Assembly (NCBI RefSeq): GCF_947855115.1
Contig: NZ_CANTZW010000010.1
Span: 57,242 to 121,241, forward strand
Source of the DNA: an uncultured Parabacteroides sp.
GTDB lineage: Bacteria; Bacteroidota; Bacteroidia; Bacteroidales; Tannerellaceae
Reading direction: 5' to 3'
DNA: 64,000 nt
The notes beneath the pieces were generated by a model, which saw nothing but the letters and a program-made list of their open reading frames with translations, ran no database searches and was not told where the DNA came from. A program made the position numbers and the translations under genes. This document shows positions 1-8,516 of this stretch, one piece after another (position 1 is the stretch's first letter; each line of letters starts with the position of its first letter).

Positions 1-2053
1 GCGTATGCATTTCTAATGCGTTACCCATACCATATCCGGGGATCATGGCCGGGGCGATGGCGAAAATCGTAGCGTCCTTGATATCTGCCGTACGCCCATA
101 TACCTGTTCGATCACGGCTTGTACGTTATCTTCCTTGTCCGGTCGTTCGTCCCAATGTTTCAGTTTCAAGATGAACATACCGAAAGAGCTGCCTTGCCCG
201 GCCAACAAGCCATAACCGGAAACCTTGGAATAGGATTGTAGTTGTGGAATCTGGTTGATCCGTTGCTCTATATTAGTCATGATCTTGTTTGTCGTAGCCA
301 AAGAACTTCCGGCAGCCGTACTTACGTTGACGAAAACCGTACCTTGGTCCTCGTCTGGAACCAAGCTGGATTTCGTTGTGTTCATCAAAACAATGAGTAA
401 CACTATGGAACATGCCAATAAAGACCATGCCAGCCATTTCCGTTTGATAAAGAACAATACCCCATGTTTGTATTTTGCGATAATTGAATCGAACGCTGCG
501 TTGAATGCCTTGCGGAAACGTGCGGCGAAGTTGCTCTTCTGGCTTCCGTCCTCATTGATGTAAGGCTTCAATAAAATTGCGCAAAGAGCTGGACTTAAGG
601 TTAATGCGTTAACGGTGGAGATACCTACGGCGGCAGCCATTGTTAATCCGAATTGCGTATAAAATGTACCGGAAGTACCACTCATGAATGATACCGGAAT
701 AAATACCGCCATAAATACCAATGAGGTAGAGACGATAGCGGATGTCAATCCCTTCATCGCATCCATACTAGCCATATAAGAGGACTTATATCCGACGTCG
801 AACCTGGCTTGGACTGCCTCGACGACGACGATCGCATCATCTACTACCGTACCGATCACCAACACCAAGGCAAATAAAGTGATCAGGTTGATACTGAATC
901 CGGCTACGGTCATAAAGGCAAACGTACCGATCAGAGAAACCACGATCGCTACCAAGGGAACCAGCGTAGAGCGGATATCCTGCAAGAACACATATACTAC
1001 AAGTATGACAAGGATAATAGCTTCAATCAAGGTTTTGATCACCTCATGGATCGAGGCGTATAAGAAATCATTCGTACTCATCAGTTTGACCACCTCGATA
1101 CCTTTGGGGAAGTCTTTAGAGGCCTCCTCAAGAAAAGCGTCTATCTTATTATTTACCTCCGTGGCGTTCGAGCCGGCTGTCTGGAATACCATACAGGAAA
1201 TACCCGGTTTACCGTTGGTCTGTCCGATATAGGCATAACTCTCTTTACCAAGTTCGATATCTGCTATATCTTTCAGTTTCAATACCTCGCCATCCTCGGT
1301 GGAGCGTATCACGATATCGCCGAATTCCTCCGGTGTAAGCAAGCGACCGCTATATTTCATGGTGTACTGGTATGTCTCGTCGGAATTCTCTCCTAAAGAC
1401 CCCGTGGCAGACTCGATATTTTGCTCGGCCAACACGGTGGTCACGTCTGAGGGGATCAATTTATATTGAGCCATTACATCGGGTTTCATCCAAATACGCA
1501 TGCTGTAATCGCCTCCCATGACCATCAACTCGCCTACCCCTGAGATACGAAGGATCTCAGGCTTTAGGTTGATACTGATGTAATTACTTAGGAAGTTCTC
1601 GTCGAAAGAACCATCCGGGCTGTAAAGAGAGAATATCTGTAGCATACTGGTCTGGCGCTTAGAGGTCGTGACACCCACTTGAGTAACCTCGGCTGGTAGC
1701 TGCCCGGTCGCTTTCGACACTCGGTTTTGTACGTTTACGGCGGCCATATCCGGATCGGTTCCCTGTTGGAAATAGATCGTGATCGTGGCAGTACCCGAGT
1801 TAGTCGCCGTGGAGGTCATATACGTCATATTCTCTACGCCGTTGATCGCTTCTTCTAAAGGAGCTACGACACTCTTCTGCATGGTCTCGGCGTTTGCCCC
1901 GAAATAAGTCGTACTAACCATAACGGTAGGAGGGGCGATGTCCGGATATTGTTCTACGGGCAAAGTGAAAAGCCCGATGATACCCGCTACTACGATCGTG
2001 ATGGAAATCACGGCAGATAGTACGGGACGTTCTATAAATGTGCTGACTTTCAT
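1..2053 (-). CDS. RND efflux pump inner-membrane transporter (AcrB/HAE1 family), 3' part cut by window edge
   Basis: This is the proton-driven inner-membrane subunit of a tripartite multidrug efflux pump. The N-terminus (MKVSTFIERPVL) is the usual cytoplasmic helix and first membrane segment of HAE1 RND proteins. A large periplasmic loop follows. Then come membrane helices that include GTVVDDAIVVVEA, whose paired Asp residues are the proton-relay positions of AcrB. About 684 codons are present; the family is normally about 1,040, so the C-terminal third lies left of the window. It starts only 5 bp after the adaptor gene, so the two are co-transcribed leftward. A TolC-like outer-membrane gene would be expected next, outside the window. 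Substrate cannot be told from sequence. Confidence 0.95.
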   Translation of the reverse strand, partial: MKVSTFIERPVLSAVISITIVVAGIIGLFTLPVEQYPDIAPPTVMVSTTYFGANAETMQKSVVAPLEEAINGVENMTYMTSTATNSGTATITIYFQQGTDPDMAAVNVQNRVSKATGQLPAEVTQVGVTTSKRQTSMLQIFSLYSPDGSFDENFLSNYISINLKPEILRISGVGELMVMGGDYSMRIWMKPDVMAQYKLIPSDVTTVLAEQNIESATGSLGENSDETYQYTMKYSGRLLTPEEFGDIVIRSTEDGEVLKLKDIADIELGKESYAYIGQTNGKPGISCMVFQTAGSNATEVNNKIDAFLEEASKDFPKGIEVVKLMSTNDFLYASIHEVIKTLIEAIILVILVVYVFLQDIRSTLVPLVAIVVSLIGTFAFMTVAGFSINLITLFALVLVIGTVVDDAIVVVEAVQARFDVGYKSSYMASMDAMKGLTSAIVSTSLVFMAVFIPVSFMSGTSGTFYTQFGLTMAAAVGISTVNALTLSPALCAILLKPYINEDGSQKSNFAARFRKAFNAAFDSIIAKYKHGVLFFIKRKWLAWSLLACSIVLLIVLMNTTKSSLVPDEDQGTVFVNVSTAAGSSLATTNKIMTNIEQRINQIPQLQSYSKVSGYGLLAGQGSSFGMFILKLKHWDERPDKEDNVQAVIEQVYGRTADIKDATIFAIAPAMIPGYGMGNALEMHT

Positions 2054-2058
2054 TGTTT

Positions 2059-3168
2059 TTAATTTTGTTTTACTTCAATCGGTGTTCCTTCACGTAATAA
2101 ACCTACGCCTTCGGCAACGATTACGTCGCCACTGTTTAGGCCGGAGTTTACGATATACTCTTGTCCTCCGTTCACACGGGTTACTTCTACGGGAGTAGAT
2201 TGTGTTTTACCATCTACTACCTTGAACACGAATACCCGGTCTTGAATCTCGAACGTCGCGGCTTGGGGGATTACGACGCAGTTCTCGTATTTGACAGGGA
2301 TGATGACATTTCCGGAACCTCCGCTATTTAATAATTGCTCCTTATTCGGAAATACGGCACGTAGACTGACCGTTCCGGTATTCGGGTCGATAACGCCACT
2401 GATCGTCTCTATCTTTCCGGTCTTGGGATAAAGCGACTTATCGTTCAACTGAAGCTTAATATCGGGCATGTTTTCCAAAGCCTTGTCTTTCGATCCGTAT
2501 CGACGGGTTAAAGTCAATAATTGATTCTCCGTCATGGAGAAATACACGTACATCTCAGAATTGTCGGACACCGTGGTGAGCGGTTTAGGCAAGCTTGCGC
2601 TTACCAATGCTCCGACACGGTAAGGTAGGGTTCCTATCACGCCGTTCGAAGGGCTTTTCACTTCTGTGTAAGAAAGGTTGTTGCGGGCGTTTACCTCTTG
2701 TGCTTCCGCTTGCGCTAATTGTGCTTTTGCCGAAAGTAACGCATTGTAAGAGGTTTTTAAATCGAATTCGGAAACCACCTTGTTTTTATACAATTCCTGC
2801 TTACTCTCGTAGGTCAGTTGCGCTGTAGCTACAGATGCTTTCGCAGCTTCTACATTTGCGATGGCGGTATTTAAGGCCGCTTGGTAAGGAACTTGGTCAA
2901 TGACAAATAAGACTTGTCCTTTTTTTACACTTTCCCCTTCTGTTACACAAAGTTTTGTGATAAAACCGGATACTTGCGGATAAATATCAATGTCCTGCTT
3001 CCCTTGTATACTCGCCGAATAATTGCTTGATAGAGTCTTTTCCGAAGTGGATACAGTCATTGTCGCATACCCTGAATTTTGTTGGATCACAGGGCTTTGT
3101 TTACATCCAACAGCCACGATGCACCATAAGACGATCGCGGTCTTCATCAATTGATTTTGTCTTTTCAT
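2059..3168 (-). CDS. RND efflux periplasmic adaptor (AcrA/HlyD membrane-fusion protein)
   Basis: This is a 369-residue periplasmic adaptor that would link the RND transporter to an outer-membrane channel. The N-terminus is a lipoprotein signal (about residues 10-22, ending VAVGC), so Cys22 is the likely lipidated residue. A biotinyl-lipoyl-like half follows (PQVSGFITKLCVTEGESVKKGQVL). Next is an Ala/Gln-rich alpha-hairpin coiled coil (about residues 85-145), then a beta-barrel domain and a membrane-proximal domain ending in GLLREGTPIEV. Length and domain order are normal for AcrA. It is the first gene of the leftward operon, with a -7 box about 30 bp upstream, and is divergent from the AraC regulator. 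Confidence 0.93.
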   Translation of the reverse strand: MKRQNQLMKTAIVLWCIVAVGCKQSPVIQQNSGYATMTVSTSEKTLSSNYSASIQGKQDIDIYPQVSGFITKLCVTEGESVKKGQVLFVIDQVPYQAALNTAIANVEAAKASVATAQLTYESKQELYKNKVVSEFDLKTSYNALLSAKAQLAQAEAQEVNARNNLSYTEVKSPSNGVIGTLPYRVGALVSASLPKPLTTVSDNSEMYVYFSMTENQLLTLTRRYGSKDKALENMPDIKLQLNDKSLYPKTGKIETISGVIDPNTGTVSLRAVFPNKEQLLNSGGSGNVIIPVKYENCVVIPQAATFEIQDRVFVFKVVDGKTQSTPVEVTRVNGGQEYIVNSGLNSGDVIVAEGVGLLREGTPIEVKQN

Positions 3169-3195
3169 TTTAACTAATACCTATGTTTTCGGATG

Positions 3196-3203
3196 CAAAG
3201 CTA
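3196..3203 (-). promoter_or_regulatory. -7 promoter element of the efflux operon
   Basis: On the minus strand this reads TAGCTTTG, matching the Bacteroidetes primary-sigma -7 consensus TAnnTTTG. It lies about 28 bp before the adaptor start codon. No good -33 TTTG was found at the usual 19-21 bp spacing, so activation by a regulator is plausible. Confidence 0.6.
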
Positions 3204-3258
3204 CTTGCTTATCCGCGAACTATTGTTTCCACAATGAGGCGGTGATTGTCCATTTTGA

Positions 3259-3299
3259 GAACAGATGTTCCGTTATGTGATAAAGAACTTCTATATTTG
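3259..3299 (+). promoter_or_regulatory. Divergent control region: GAACA-N2-TGTTC palindrome and -7 box of the AraC gene
   Basis: GAACAGATGTTC at 3259-3270 has perfect 5-bp arms. TATATTTG at 3292-3299 is a consensus -7 box for the downstream regulator gene, whose ATG is at 3318. The palindrome lies between the two divergent -7 boxes, so it could serve both the regulator and the efflux operon. The operator role is inference. Confidence 0.5.
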
Positions 3300-3317
3300 C
3301 GAACAAAAAATGATTAA

Positions 3318-4151
3318 ATGAATCCATTTAAATTAAAAGAAGAAGAGACCTTTGCCATGGGGGAATCCGATTTAGGAAGCCTGTTGGATAGTCCTTATAA
3401 AATAGGGCAGGGCGTGATCCTATATTGTTATAGCGGGACGGCCAATATCTCGGTAGATTTGAATAAGTGGGATATCGTGCAAAATACGATTATATCGTTG
3501 ATACCGGAGACTATATTGACATTGAACCGAAGCAGTGATGATTTCAAGGTACAGTACATCGCTTTCTCGACATCTATGTTTCAGGAAGCGGTGTTCCGCT
3601 TAGATCCTCCTTTTTTCCGTTTCATCAAAGATAATCCCTGCCATACCCATTCGGTGCATGAGGGGGAAATCGTGAATGTCATCATCCGTTTGTTTTGGTT
3701 GATTTACCATGATCGGAATAACTTATACCGAGACATAATCGTGAAGAACCAGTTGCAATGTTTTTTCCTTAATATGTATGATAAGACCAGGCATGCGTTT
3801 TCCGGCCATCAGCAGAATGACTATAGCCGTGCGGAGGAGATCTTTCATAAATTCATCAATTGTATCCATACTCATTATCTCAATCAGAAAGATGTCTCTT
3901 TTTATGCGAGTGAGCTTTGCATATCTCCCCGGTATTTATCTACTATAACCCGGCAAGTGACAGGTGAATCCGCAAAAACCATCATAGACCGGCATATTGT
4001 ATTGGAGACAAAGGTGTTGCTCCGTACCACGGAAATGACTGTGCAGGAGATAACGAATCGCTTGAATTTTCCTAACCAGTCTTATCTGGGACGGTATTTC
4101 AAAAAACATACGGGAGAGTCACCCATAGAGTACCGGATGAGAAGAAAGTGA
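3318..4151 (+). CDS. AraC-family transcriptional regulator beside the efflux operon
   Basis: This is a 277-residue regulator. The N-terminal 160 residues form a cupin-like sensing domain typical of AraC proteins. The C-terminal 100 residues hold the double helix-turn-helix. FYASELCISPRYLSTITRQV is the first motif and VQEITNRLNFPNQSYLGRYF the second, followed by the family ending HTGESPIEYR. It is transcribed away from the adaptor/RND operon across a 149-bp shared control region, an arrangement that usually means direct control of the pump. Which signal it senses cannot be told. The ATG at 3318 is the only sensible start and follows a consensus -7 box. Confidence 0.9.
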   Translation: MNPFKLKEEETFAMGESDLGSLLDSPYKIGQGVILYCYSGTANISVDLNKWDIVQNTIISLIPETILTLNRSSDDFKVQYIAFSTSMFQEAVFRLDPPFFRFIKDNPCHTHSVHEGEIVNVIIRLFWLIYHDRNNLYRDIIVKNQLQCFFLNMYDKTRHAFSGHQQNDYSRAEEIFHKFINCIHTHYLNQKDVSFYASELCISPRYLSTITRQVTGESAKTIIDRHIVLETKVLLRTTEMTVQEITNRLNFPNQSYLGRYFKKHTGESPIEYRMRRK

Positions 4152-4160
4152 TTCCACTTA

Positions 4161-4248
4161 CTCCACTTACTGCAACCCGCCTTGCAGTAGTACTGCGACG
4201 CACGTGCAGTAATACTGTAATAGGCATGCGGTAACACTGCAGGGCGGG
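4161..4248. repeat. Tandem 22-bp palindromic repeats (three clear units, one degenerate)
   Basis: Units begin at 4183, 4205 and 4227, each exactly 22 bp and starting TGCRGTA. Each has its own small dyad: GCAGTA-G-TACTGC, then CAGTA-A-TACTG, then the weaker GCGGT-AAC-ACTGC. A degenerate fourth copy occupies 4161-4182. The outer edges (CCCGCCTTGCAGT and ACTGCAGGGCGGG) also pair with each other with one mismatch, so the whole block could fold as one long hairpin. It sits after the AraC stop and before the next promoter. It might be a termination structure, a protein-binding array or a mobile repeat; the sequence does not decide. Confidence 0.7.
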
Positions 4249-4313
4249 TACGGTTGTTAGAATACTATAGTAAGATATTTTCTTGTGTGAATGGGAGGAT
4301 AGACAATTTTGAT

Positions 4314-4321
4314 TACTTTTG
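4314..4321 (+). promoter_or_regulatory. -7 promoter element before the SGNH hydrolase gene
   Basis: TACTTTTG matches TAnnTTTG and lies about 46 bp before the ATG at 4368. It probably drives the SGNH hydrolase and DUF4965 genes as one operon. No clear -33 box was seen. Confidence 0.6.
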
Positions 4322-4367
4322 CTTGATTAAAACAAGATCGTTGATTTGTATTTTATAATCAAGTAAT

Positions 4368-5051
4368 ATGAAAAACATGAAACAAGCTTTACTAGTAGCG
4401 GGCTGTTTATTGGCTACCACTACGTTATTCGCCCAGACCGAGAAGGGTGACTGGGCTCAGTTCGGTCGTTACGCCGAGGCAAACAAGACCGTGAAAGTTC
4501 CTTCGAACGTGGTATTCATGGGAAACTCCATTACAGACGGATGGTGGCCGGCTGATTCGACTTTCTTTATCCAGAACAATTTCATAGACCGAGGTATCGG
4601 CGGACAGACAACCTCGGAGATGTTGGTTCGTTTCCGTCAAGACGTGATTAACTTGAAACCGAAAGCAGTGGTAATCATGGCGGGTATCAATGATATCGCT
4701 CACAATAATGGCGTGATCGCTTTGGAAAACGTGTTCGGTAATTTAGTTTCCATGGCGGAATTGGCAAAAGTAAATAATATCAAGGTTATATTCTGTTCCG
4801 TTATGCCGGCATACGATTTCCCTTGGAGACCGGGTATGAAACCGGCCGATAAGGTTATACAGCTCAATAAATGGATCAAGGAATATGCGGATAAGAATGG
4901 CTTGACGTATGTGGATTATCATTCTGCCATGAAAGACGAGCGTAACGGGCTGCCCGAGAACCTGTCGAAAGATGGTGTGCATCCTACCTTGGAAGGCTAT
5001 AAGATCATGGAGAAAATCGTACTAGAGGCCATTCATAAAACCGTAAAGTAA
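4368..5051 (+). CDS. Secreted SGNH/GDSL-family hydrolase
   Basis: This is a 227-residue exported hydrolase of the SGNH superfamily, which removes acyl or acetyl groups from carbohydrates or lipids. A signal peptide covers about residues 1-23 and ends LFAQ. Block I is FMGNSITDGWW with the catalytic Ser. Block II is the Gly in RGIGGQT. Block III is AGINDIAHN with the oxyanion Asn. Block V is DGVHPTLEGY with the catalytic Asp and His. All four invariant residues are present, so an active enzyme is expected. The next gene starts 4 bp later and also encodes an exported protein, which suggests joint action on a glycan. The substrate is unknown. Confidence 0.92.
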   Translation: MKNMKQALLVAGCLLATTTLFAQTEKGDWAQFGRYAEANKTVKVPSNVVFMGNSITDGWWPADSTFFIQNNFIDRGIGGQTTSEMLVRFRQDVINLKPKAVVIMAGINDIAHNNGVIALENVFGNLVSMAELAKVNNIKVIFCSVMPAYDFPWRPGMKPADKVIQLNKWIKEYADKNGLTYVDYHSAMKDERNGLPENLSKDGVHPTLEGYKIMEKIVLEAIHKTVK

Positions 5052-5055
5052 GCAG

Positions 5056-7572
5056 ATGAGAAACTATTTATTGGTTTTATCTTGTTGTACGGCCTTATTG
5101 AGCTGTACGCAAGTGAAAGTTGCCGAGGTCTATACGGCTGCGACAGAGAATTCTTTACGTGCCCCGGCCGTACCTTTGGTCACGATTGATCCTTATACGA
5201 GCGCATGGTCGTTTGCCGATCAATTGAATGATGAGTCGATACGACATTGGACTGGCCATGATTATCCGCTTCTAGGCGGCATACGGGTGGATGGTAAATC
5301 ATACCGTTTCATGGGAATGGATGATATACAGGTGACTCCGGTAATCGGTACAGCCTCGGATGGTTTGTGGGAGGCCGATTATACGATGTCTCAGCCTGCC
5401 GGCGATTGGTTCGCCGAGGAATATGATCCGAAAGGTTGGAAGCAGGGAAAAGCTGCGTTCGGAACGGAGGATAATCCCAACCGCTCCACGCCTTGGTCTA
5501 CGGGCGATATCTGGATACGCCGTACGTTTGACTGGCCCTCGGATGCAGAAAAAGACGCTCTCTACCTCCAATATTCGCACGATGATAATATCGAGGTGTA
5601 TCTGAATGGAACGCAAATCGCCGTGGCTGGCAACGGCTTGGATTATGATTTGTTGAAAGAGATACCTCAAGAGGTGGTGGAAAGCTTGAAGCCAACGGGT
5701 AACGTATTGGCCGCTCATTGCCGGAATAATGGGGGTGGCGCATACGTAGACATGGGGATCATGCGGAAAGTGAAACGAGGAGATACGTTCGATGAAAAAG
5801 CGATCCAGAAATCCGTGAACGTGATGCCCACGCAAACATTTTATACCTTTGAGTGTGGTGGTGTAAGGTTGGACTTGATTTTTACGGCTCCGTTTTTACT
5901 GGATGATTTAGAGGCTATGACCTCTCCATTCAATTATATGACCTACCAAGTCCGTTCGATTGACGGAAAAGAGCATGACGTGCAATTGTACGTGGAAGCT
6001 ACTCCGCAATGGGCGGTAAATACGATTGATCAAGAGGTAACTTTTGAGAAGATAGAAACCCCTAATTTGATTTACTTGAAAACAGGAACGATCGATCAAG
6101 AAGTTTTGGCGAGAACAGGAGATGATGTACGGATCGACTGGGGATATTTCTATCTGGCTATCCCGAAGAAACCGGGAGTATCCGCTACGATTGATGAATA
6201 TTATGCTACCAAGAAAGCTTTCATGGCTACAGGTCAATTACCTACCGAACCACAAAGTATCTCTTCGGATATGCGTGAGCAAATGACGGTTCTCGCTTAT
6301 ACGGATCCGATAGGGAAGGTCTCTGGAGAAACTGTTTCCGGGCATTTGATGATCGGTTATGATGATCTATATTCGGTCCAGTATTTCCAAGATAACCGGA
6401 TGCCTTATTGGAAACACGACGGAAAGGTGGATATCCACCAAGCGTTTGAGAAAGGGGAGGCTTCTTACGAGGATCTGATGCGGCGTTGCGGTTCATTCGA
6501 TTCTTCCCTGATGAGCGAGACGAGTGCCGTAGGAGGGAAGAAGTACGCCGAGTTGTGCGCTATCGCATATCGACAGGCGGTCGCCGCCCATAAGTTAGTG
6601 ACTGATAAAGAAGGTACGCTCTTGTTCCTTTCTAAAGAGAATTTTAGCAATGGATCTATCGGGACGGTAGATATAACATATCCTTCCGCTCCCTTATTTT
6701 TGGTATACAACACGGATTTGCTGAAGGGAATGATGAACCCCATTTTCTATTATAGCGAGAGTGGATTGTGGAAGAAACCTTTCCCGTCTCACGACGTGGG
6801 GACATATCCGGTTGCGAACGGCCAGACTTATGGCGGTGATATGCCTGTGGAAGAAAGTGGTAATATGCTTGTGTTGGCAACCGCTATCGCAGTAGTGGAT
6901 GGTAATGCCGATTATGCCGCCCGGCATTGGGAGGTCTTGACTACATGGGCGAATTATTTGTTGAAGGAAGGCCTTGATCCTAAGAACCAGCTTTGTACGG
7001 ATGATTTCGCCGGGCATTTCGCTCATAACACGAATTTGTCTATCAAGGCAATCATGGGAGTTGCCGGTTACGGAAAATTGGCAGGGATGCTAGGTAAGAC
7101 TGACATTGCTAAGCAATATACGGAAGCCGCCCGTGAGATGGCCGCTAAATGGGTAAAGATGGCAGATGATGGCGATCATTATCGCCTGACTTTCGATAAA
7201 CCGGGTACTTGGAGCCAGAAATACAACTTGGTCTGGGATCGTTTGCTGGGCTTGAATATCTTCCCGGAAAAGGTTGCTGCCACAGAAATGGCTTATTACA
7301 AGACGAAGCAAAATAAATATGGTTTGCCGTTGGATAACCGGGAGGATTATACGAAGTCCGACTGGATTTTATGGTCTGCGTGTCTGACCGGATCGATGGA
7401 GGATTTTAACACGTTGATGGTTCCGGTTTGGAATTACGTCAACGAGACAACCTCGCGTGTTCCTCTAAGCGATTGGCATTTTACTTCCGATGGTACGCAA
7501 CGAGGTTTTCAGGCCCGTTCGGTTGTCGGGGGATATTTCATGAAGATGCTGGAAAAGAAACTAGGAAAGTAA
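5056..7572 (+). CDS. Large exported lipoprotein of the DUF4964/DUF5127/DUF4965/DUF1793 (glutaminase A-like) family
   Basis: This 838-residue protein starts with a lipoprotein signal (LLVLSCCTALLSC). Residues about 38-100 match the DUF4964 opening (VTIDPYTSAWSFADQLND). Residues about 110-235 look like an inserted beta-sandwich with LYLQYSHDDNIEVYLNGTQI, a galactose-binding-like pattern. DUF5127 and DUF4965/DUF1793 (alpha/alpha-barrel-like) follow, including AGYGKLAGMLG and NLVWDRLLGLNIFP. Fungal relatives are called glutaminase A, but Bacteroides members often sit beside glycan enzymes, so a carbohydrate role is equally possible. Its partner 4 bp upstream is an SGNH hydrolase. A rho-independent terminator follows directly, so the operon has two genes. 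Confidence 0.85.
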   Translation: MRNYLLVLSCCTALLSCTQVKVAEVYTAATENSLRAPAVPLVTIDPYTSAWSFADQLNDESIRHWTGHDYPLLGGIRVDGKSYRFMGMDDIQVTPVIGTASDGLWEADYTMSQPAGDWFAEEYDPKGWKQGKAAFGTEDNPNRSTPWSTGDIWIRRTFDWPSDAEKDALYLQYSHDDNIEVYLNGTQIAVAGNGLDYDLLKEIPQEVVESLKPTGNVLAAHCRNNGGGAYVDMGIMRKVKRGDTFDEKAIQKSVNVMPTQTFYTFECGGVRLDLIFTAPFLLDDLEAMTSPFNYMTYQVRSIDGKEHDVQLYVEATPQWAVNTIDQEVTFEKIETPNLIYLKTGTIDQEVLARTGDDVRIDWGYFYLAIPKKPGVSATIDEYYATKKAFMATGQLPTEPQSISSDMREQMTVLAYTDPIGKVSGETVSGHLMIGYDDLYSVQYFQDNRMPYWKHDGKVDIHQAFEKGEASYEDLMRRCGSFDSSLMSETSAVGGKKYAELCAIAYRQAVAAHKLVTDKEGTLLFLSKENFSNGSIGTVDITYPSAPLFLVYNTDLLKGMMNPIFYYSESGLWKKPFPSHDVGTYPVANGQTYGGDMPVEESGNMLVLATAIAVVDGNADYAARHWEVLTTWANYLLKEGLDPKNQLCTDDFAGHFAHNTNLSIKAIMGVAGYGKLAGMLGKTDIAKQYTEAAREMAAKWVKMADDGDHYRLTFDKPGTWSQKYNLVWDRLLGLNIFPEKVAATEMAYYKTKQNKYGLPLDNREDYTKSDWILWSACLTGSMEDFNTLMVPVWNYVNETTSRVPLSDWHFTSDGTQRGFQARSVVGGYFMKMLEKKLGK

Positions 7573-7585
7573 TGTTATTATAAGA

Positions 7586-7616
7586 AACGGAAGGAGGTTA
7601 TTCCTTCCGTTTTTTA
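7586..7616 (+). terminator. Rho-independent terminator after the DUF4965 gene
   Basis: The arms AACGGAAGGA (7586-7595) and TCCTTCCGTT (7602-7611) pair perfectly around a 6-nt loop and run into a T tract. The T tract overlaps the stop codon of the convergent AraC gene. Confidence 0.85.
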
Positions 7617-8501
7617 GTTTTGCGCATATGGATATTCACTGGGAGCGATACCTGTAATCTTCTTAAATATAAGGCTGAAATGCTGTACGTTCGGATAACC
7701 TAGCTGTCGTGCTACCAGAGTGGGAGTATTTCCGGCTTTTCGTAGCATTGTCTTAGCCATATCCAGTCGTTTAAACTGAAAATATTCTTCCAGTGTTTTA
7801 CCAGTCTCAAACCTTAATAGGTCATTGAAGTAAGCGACGGAAAGATTTAGTTCTGCCGTACAATATTCGGAGGTAGGTAACCGGCCGTTCTCTAACTTGC
7901 CGGAAATGATGTATTCGTCGAGTAGTCTTTCCAATTTCTCCAAGATAGCCTTGTTCTTATTCTCCCTGGTAATGAACTGCCGTTCATAATAGCGTGTGCA
8001 ATAATCCAATAATAATTCAATGTGGCGGGATAAAATGGTACCGCTGTGTGTGTCGATGGCATGGTGAAGCTCGTCCTCTATGTTTTCCAGGCAGCATGTG
8101 ATTTTCGCTGTCTCACGCTGTGATAGATGCAGTGCCTCTTCTTTGCGATATGAAAAGAAGGTGTAATTCTTAATATGATTGTTCAGTGACGTGCGGAACA
8201 ATAGGTCGGGGTGAAAGGCTAAGAGATAACCTTTGTCGGGTAGCGTATTATCCTCGCTCATGCGGAAAATCTCACCGGGTGTAAGAAACACCATCGTAGC
8301 GTTGGAATAATCGTAATACTTACGCCCGCAACAACAGCAACCGTCCGGGCAGTCTTCTATCAATAGAATCGCGTAGAATTCGAACTTCACGGCCTCTTGC
8401 TCCAAGTTCGGGCTCTCCAGATTGATGAGGCTTACTTGCGGGTGTAGTGTCTTGCATCCCAAACATTGGTTGCATTCATATACGGTCTTAATATCTAACA
8501 T
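7614..8501 (-). CDS. AraC-family transcriptional regulator, copy 2 of a tandem pair
   Basis: This is a 295-residue regulator. An N-terminal sensing domain of about 170 residues precedes a C-terminal double helix-turn-helix (ELNLSVAYFNDLLRFETGKT, then PTLVARQLGYPNVQHFSLIF). The protein is a clear paralogue of the one encoded just upstream. Both share TLFFSYR/FSYEV...EALHLS, HIELLL-YC-R-YERQFITR and the same ending. A Cys-rich stretch near residue 55 (CPDGCCCCGRKYYDY) replaces CDIKYGRQTYDY of the sister and could bind metal or act as a redox sensor; that is inference. The start is 15 bp downstream of the sister gene, so they form one leftward transcript. Confidence 0.88.
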   Translation of the reverse strand: MLDIKTVYECNQCLGCKTLHPQVSLINLESPNLEQEAVKFEFYAILLIEDCPDGCCCCGRKYYDYSNATMVFLTPGEIFRMSEDNTLPDKGYLLAFHPDLLFRTSLNNHIKNYTFFSYRKEEALHLSQRETAKITCCLENIEDELHHAIDTHSGTILSRHIELLLDYCTRYYERQFITRENKNKAILEKLERLLDEYIISGKLENGRLPTSEYCTAELNLSVAYFNDLLRFETGKTLEEYFQFKRLDMAKTMLRKAGNTPTLVARQLGYPNVQHFSLIFKKITGIAPSEYPYAQN

Positions 8502-8516
8502 CTTCTTGAATGCCTA

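Noticed and set aside
5299..5835. Long leftward open frame inside the DUF4965 gene
   Set aside because: It lies wholly inside a strongly supported gene on the other strand, has no family motif and no promoter.
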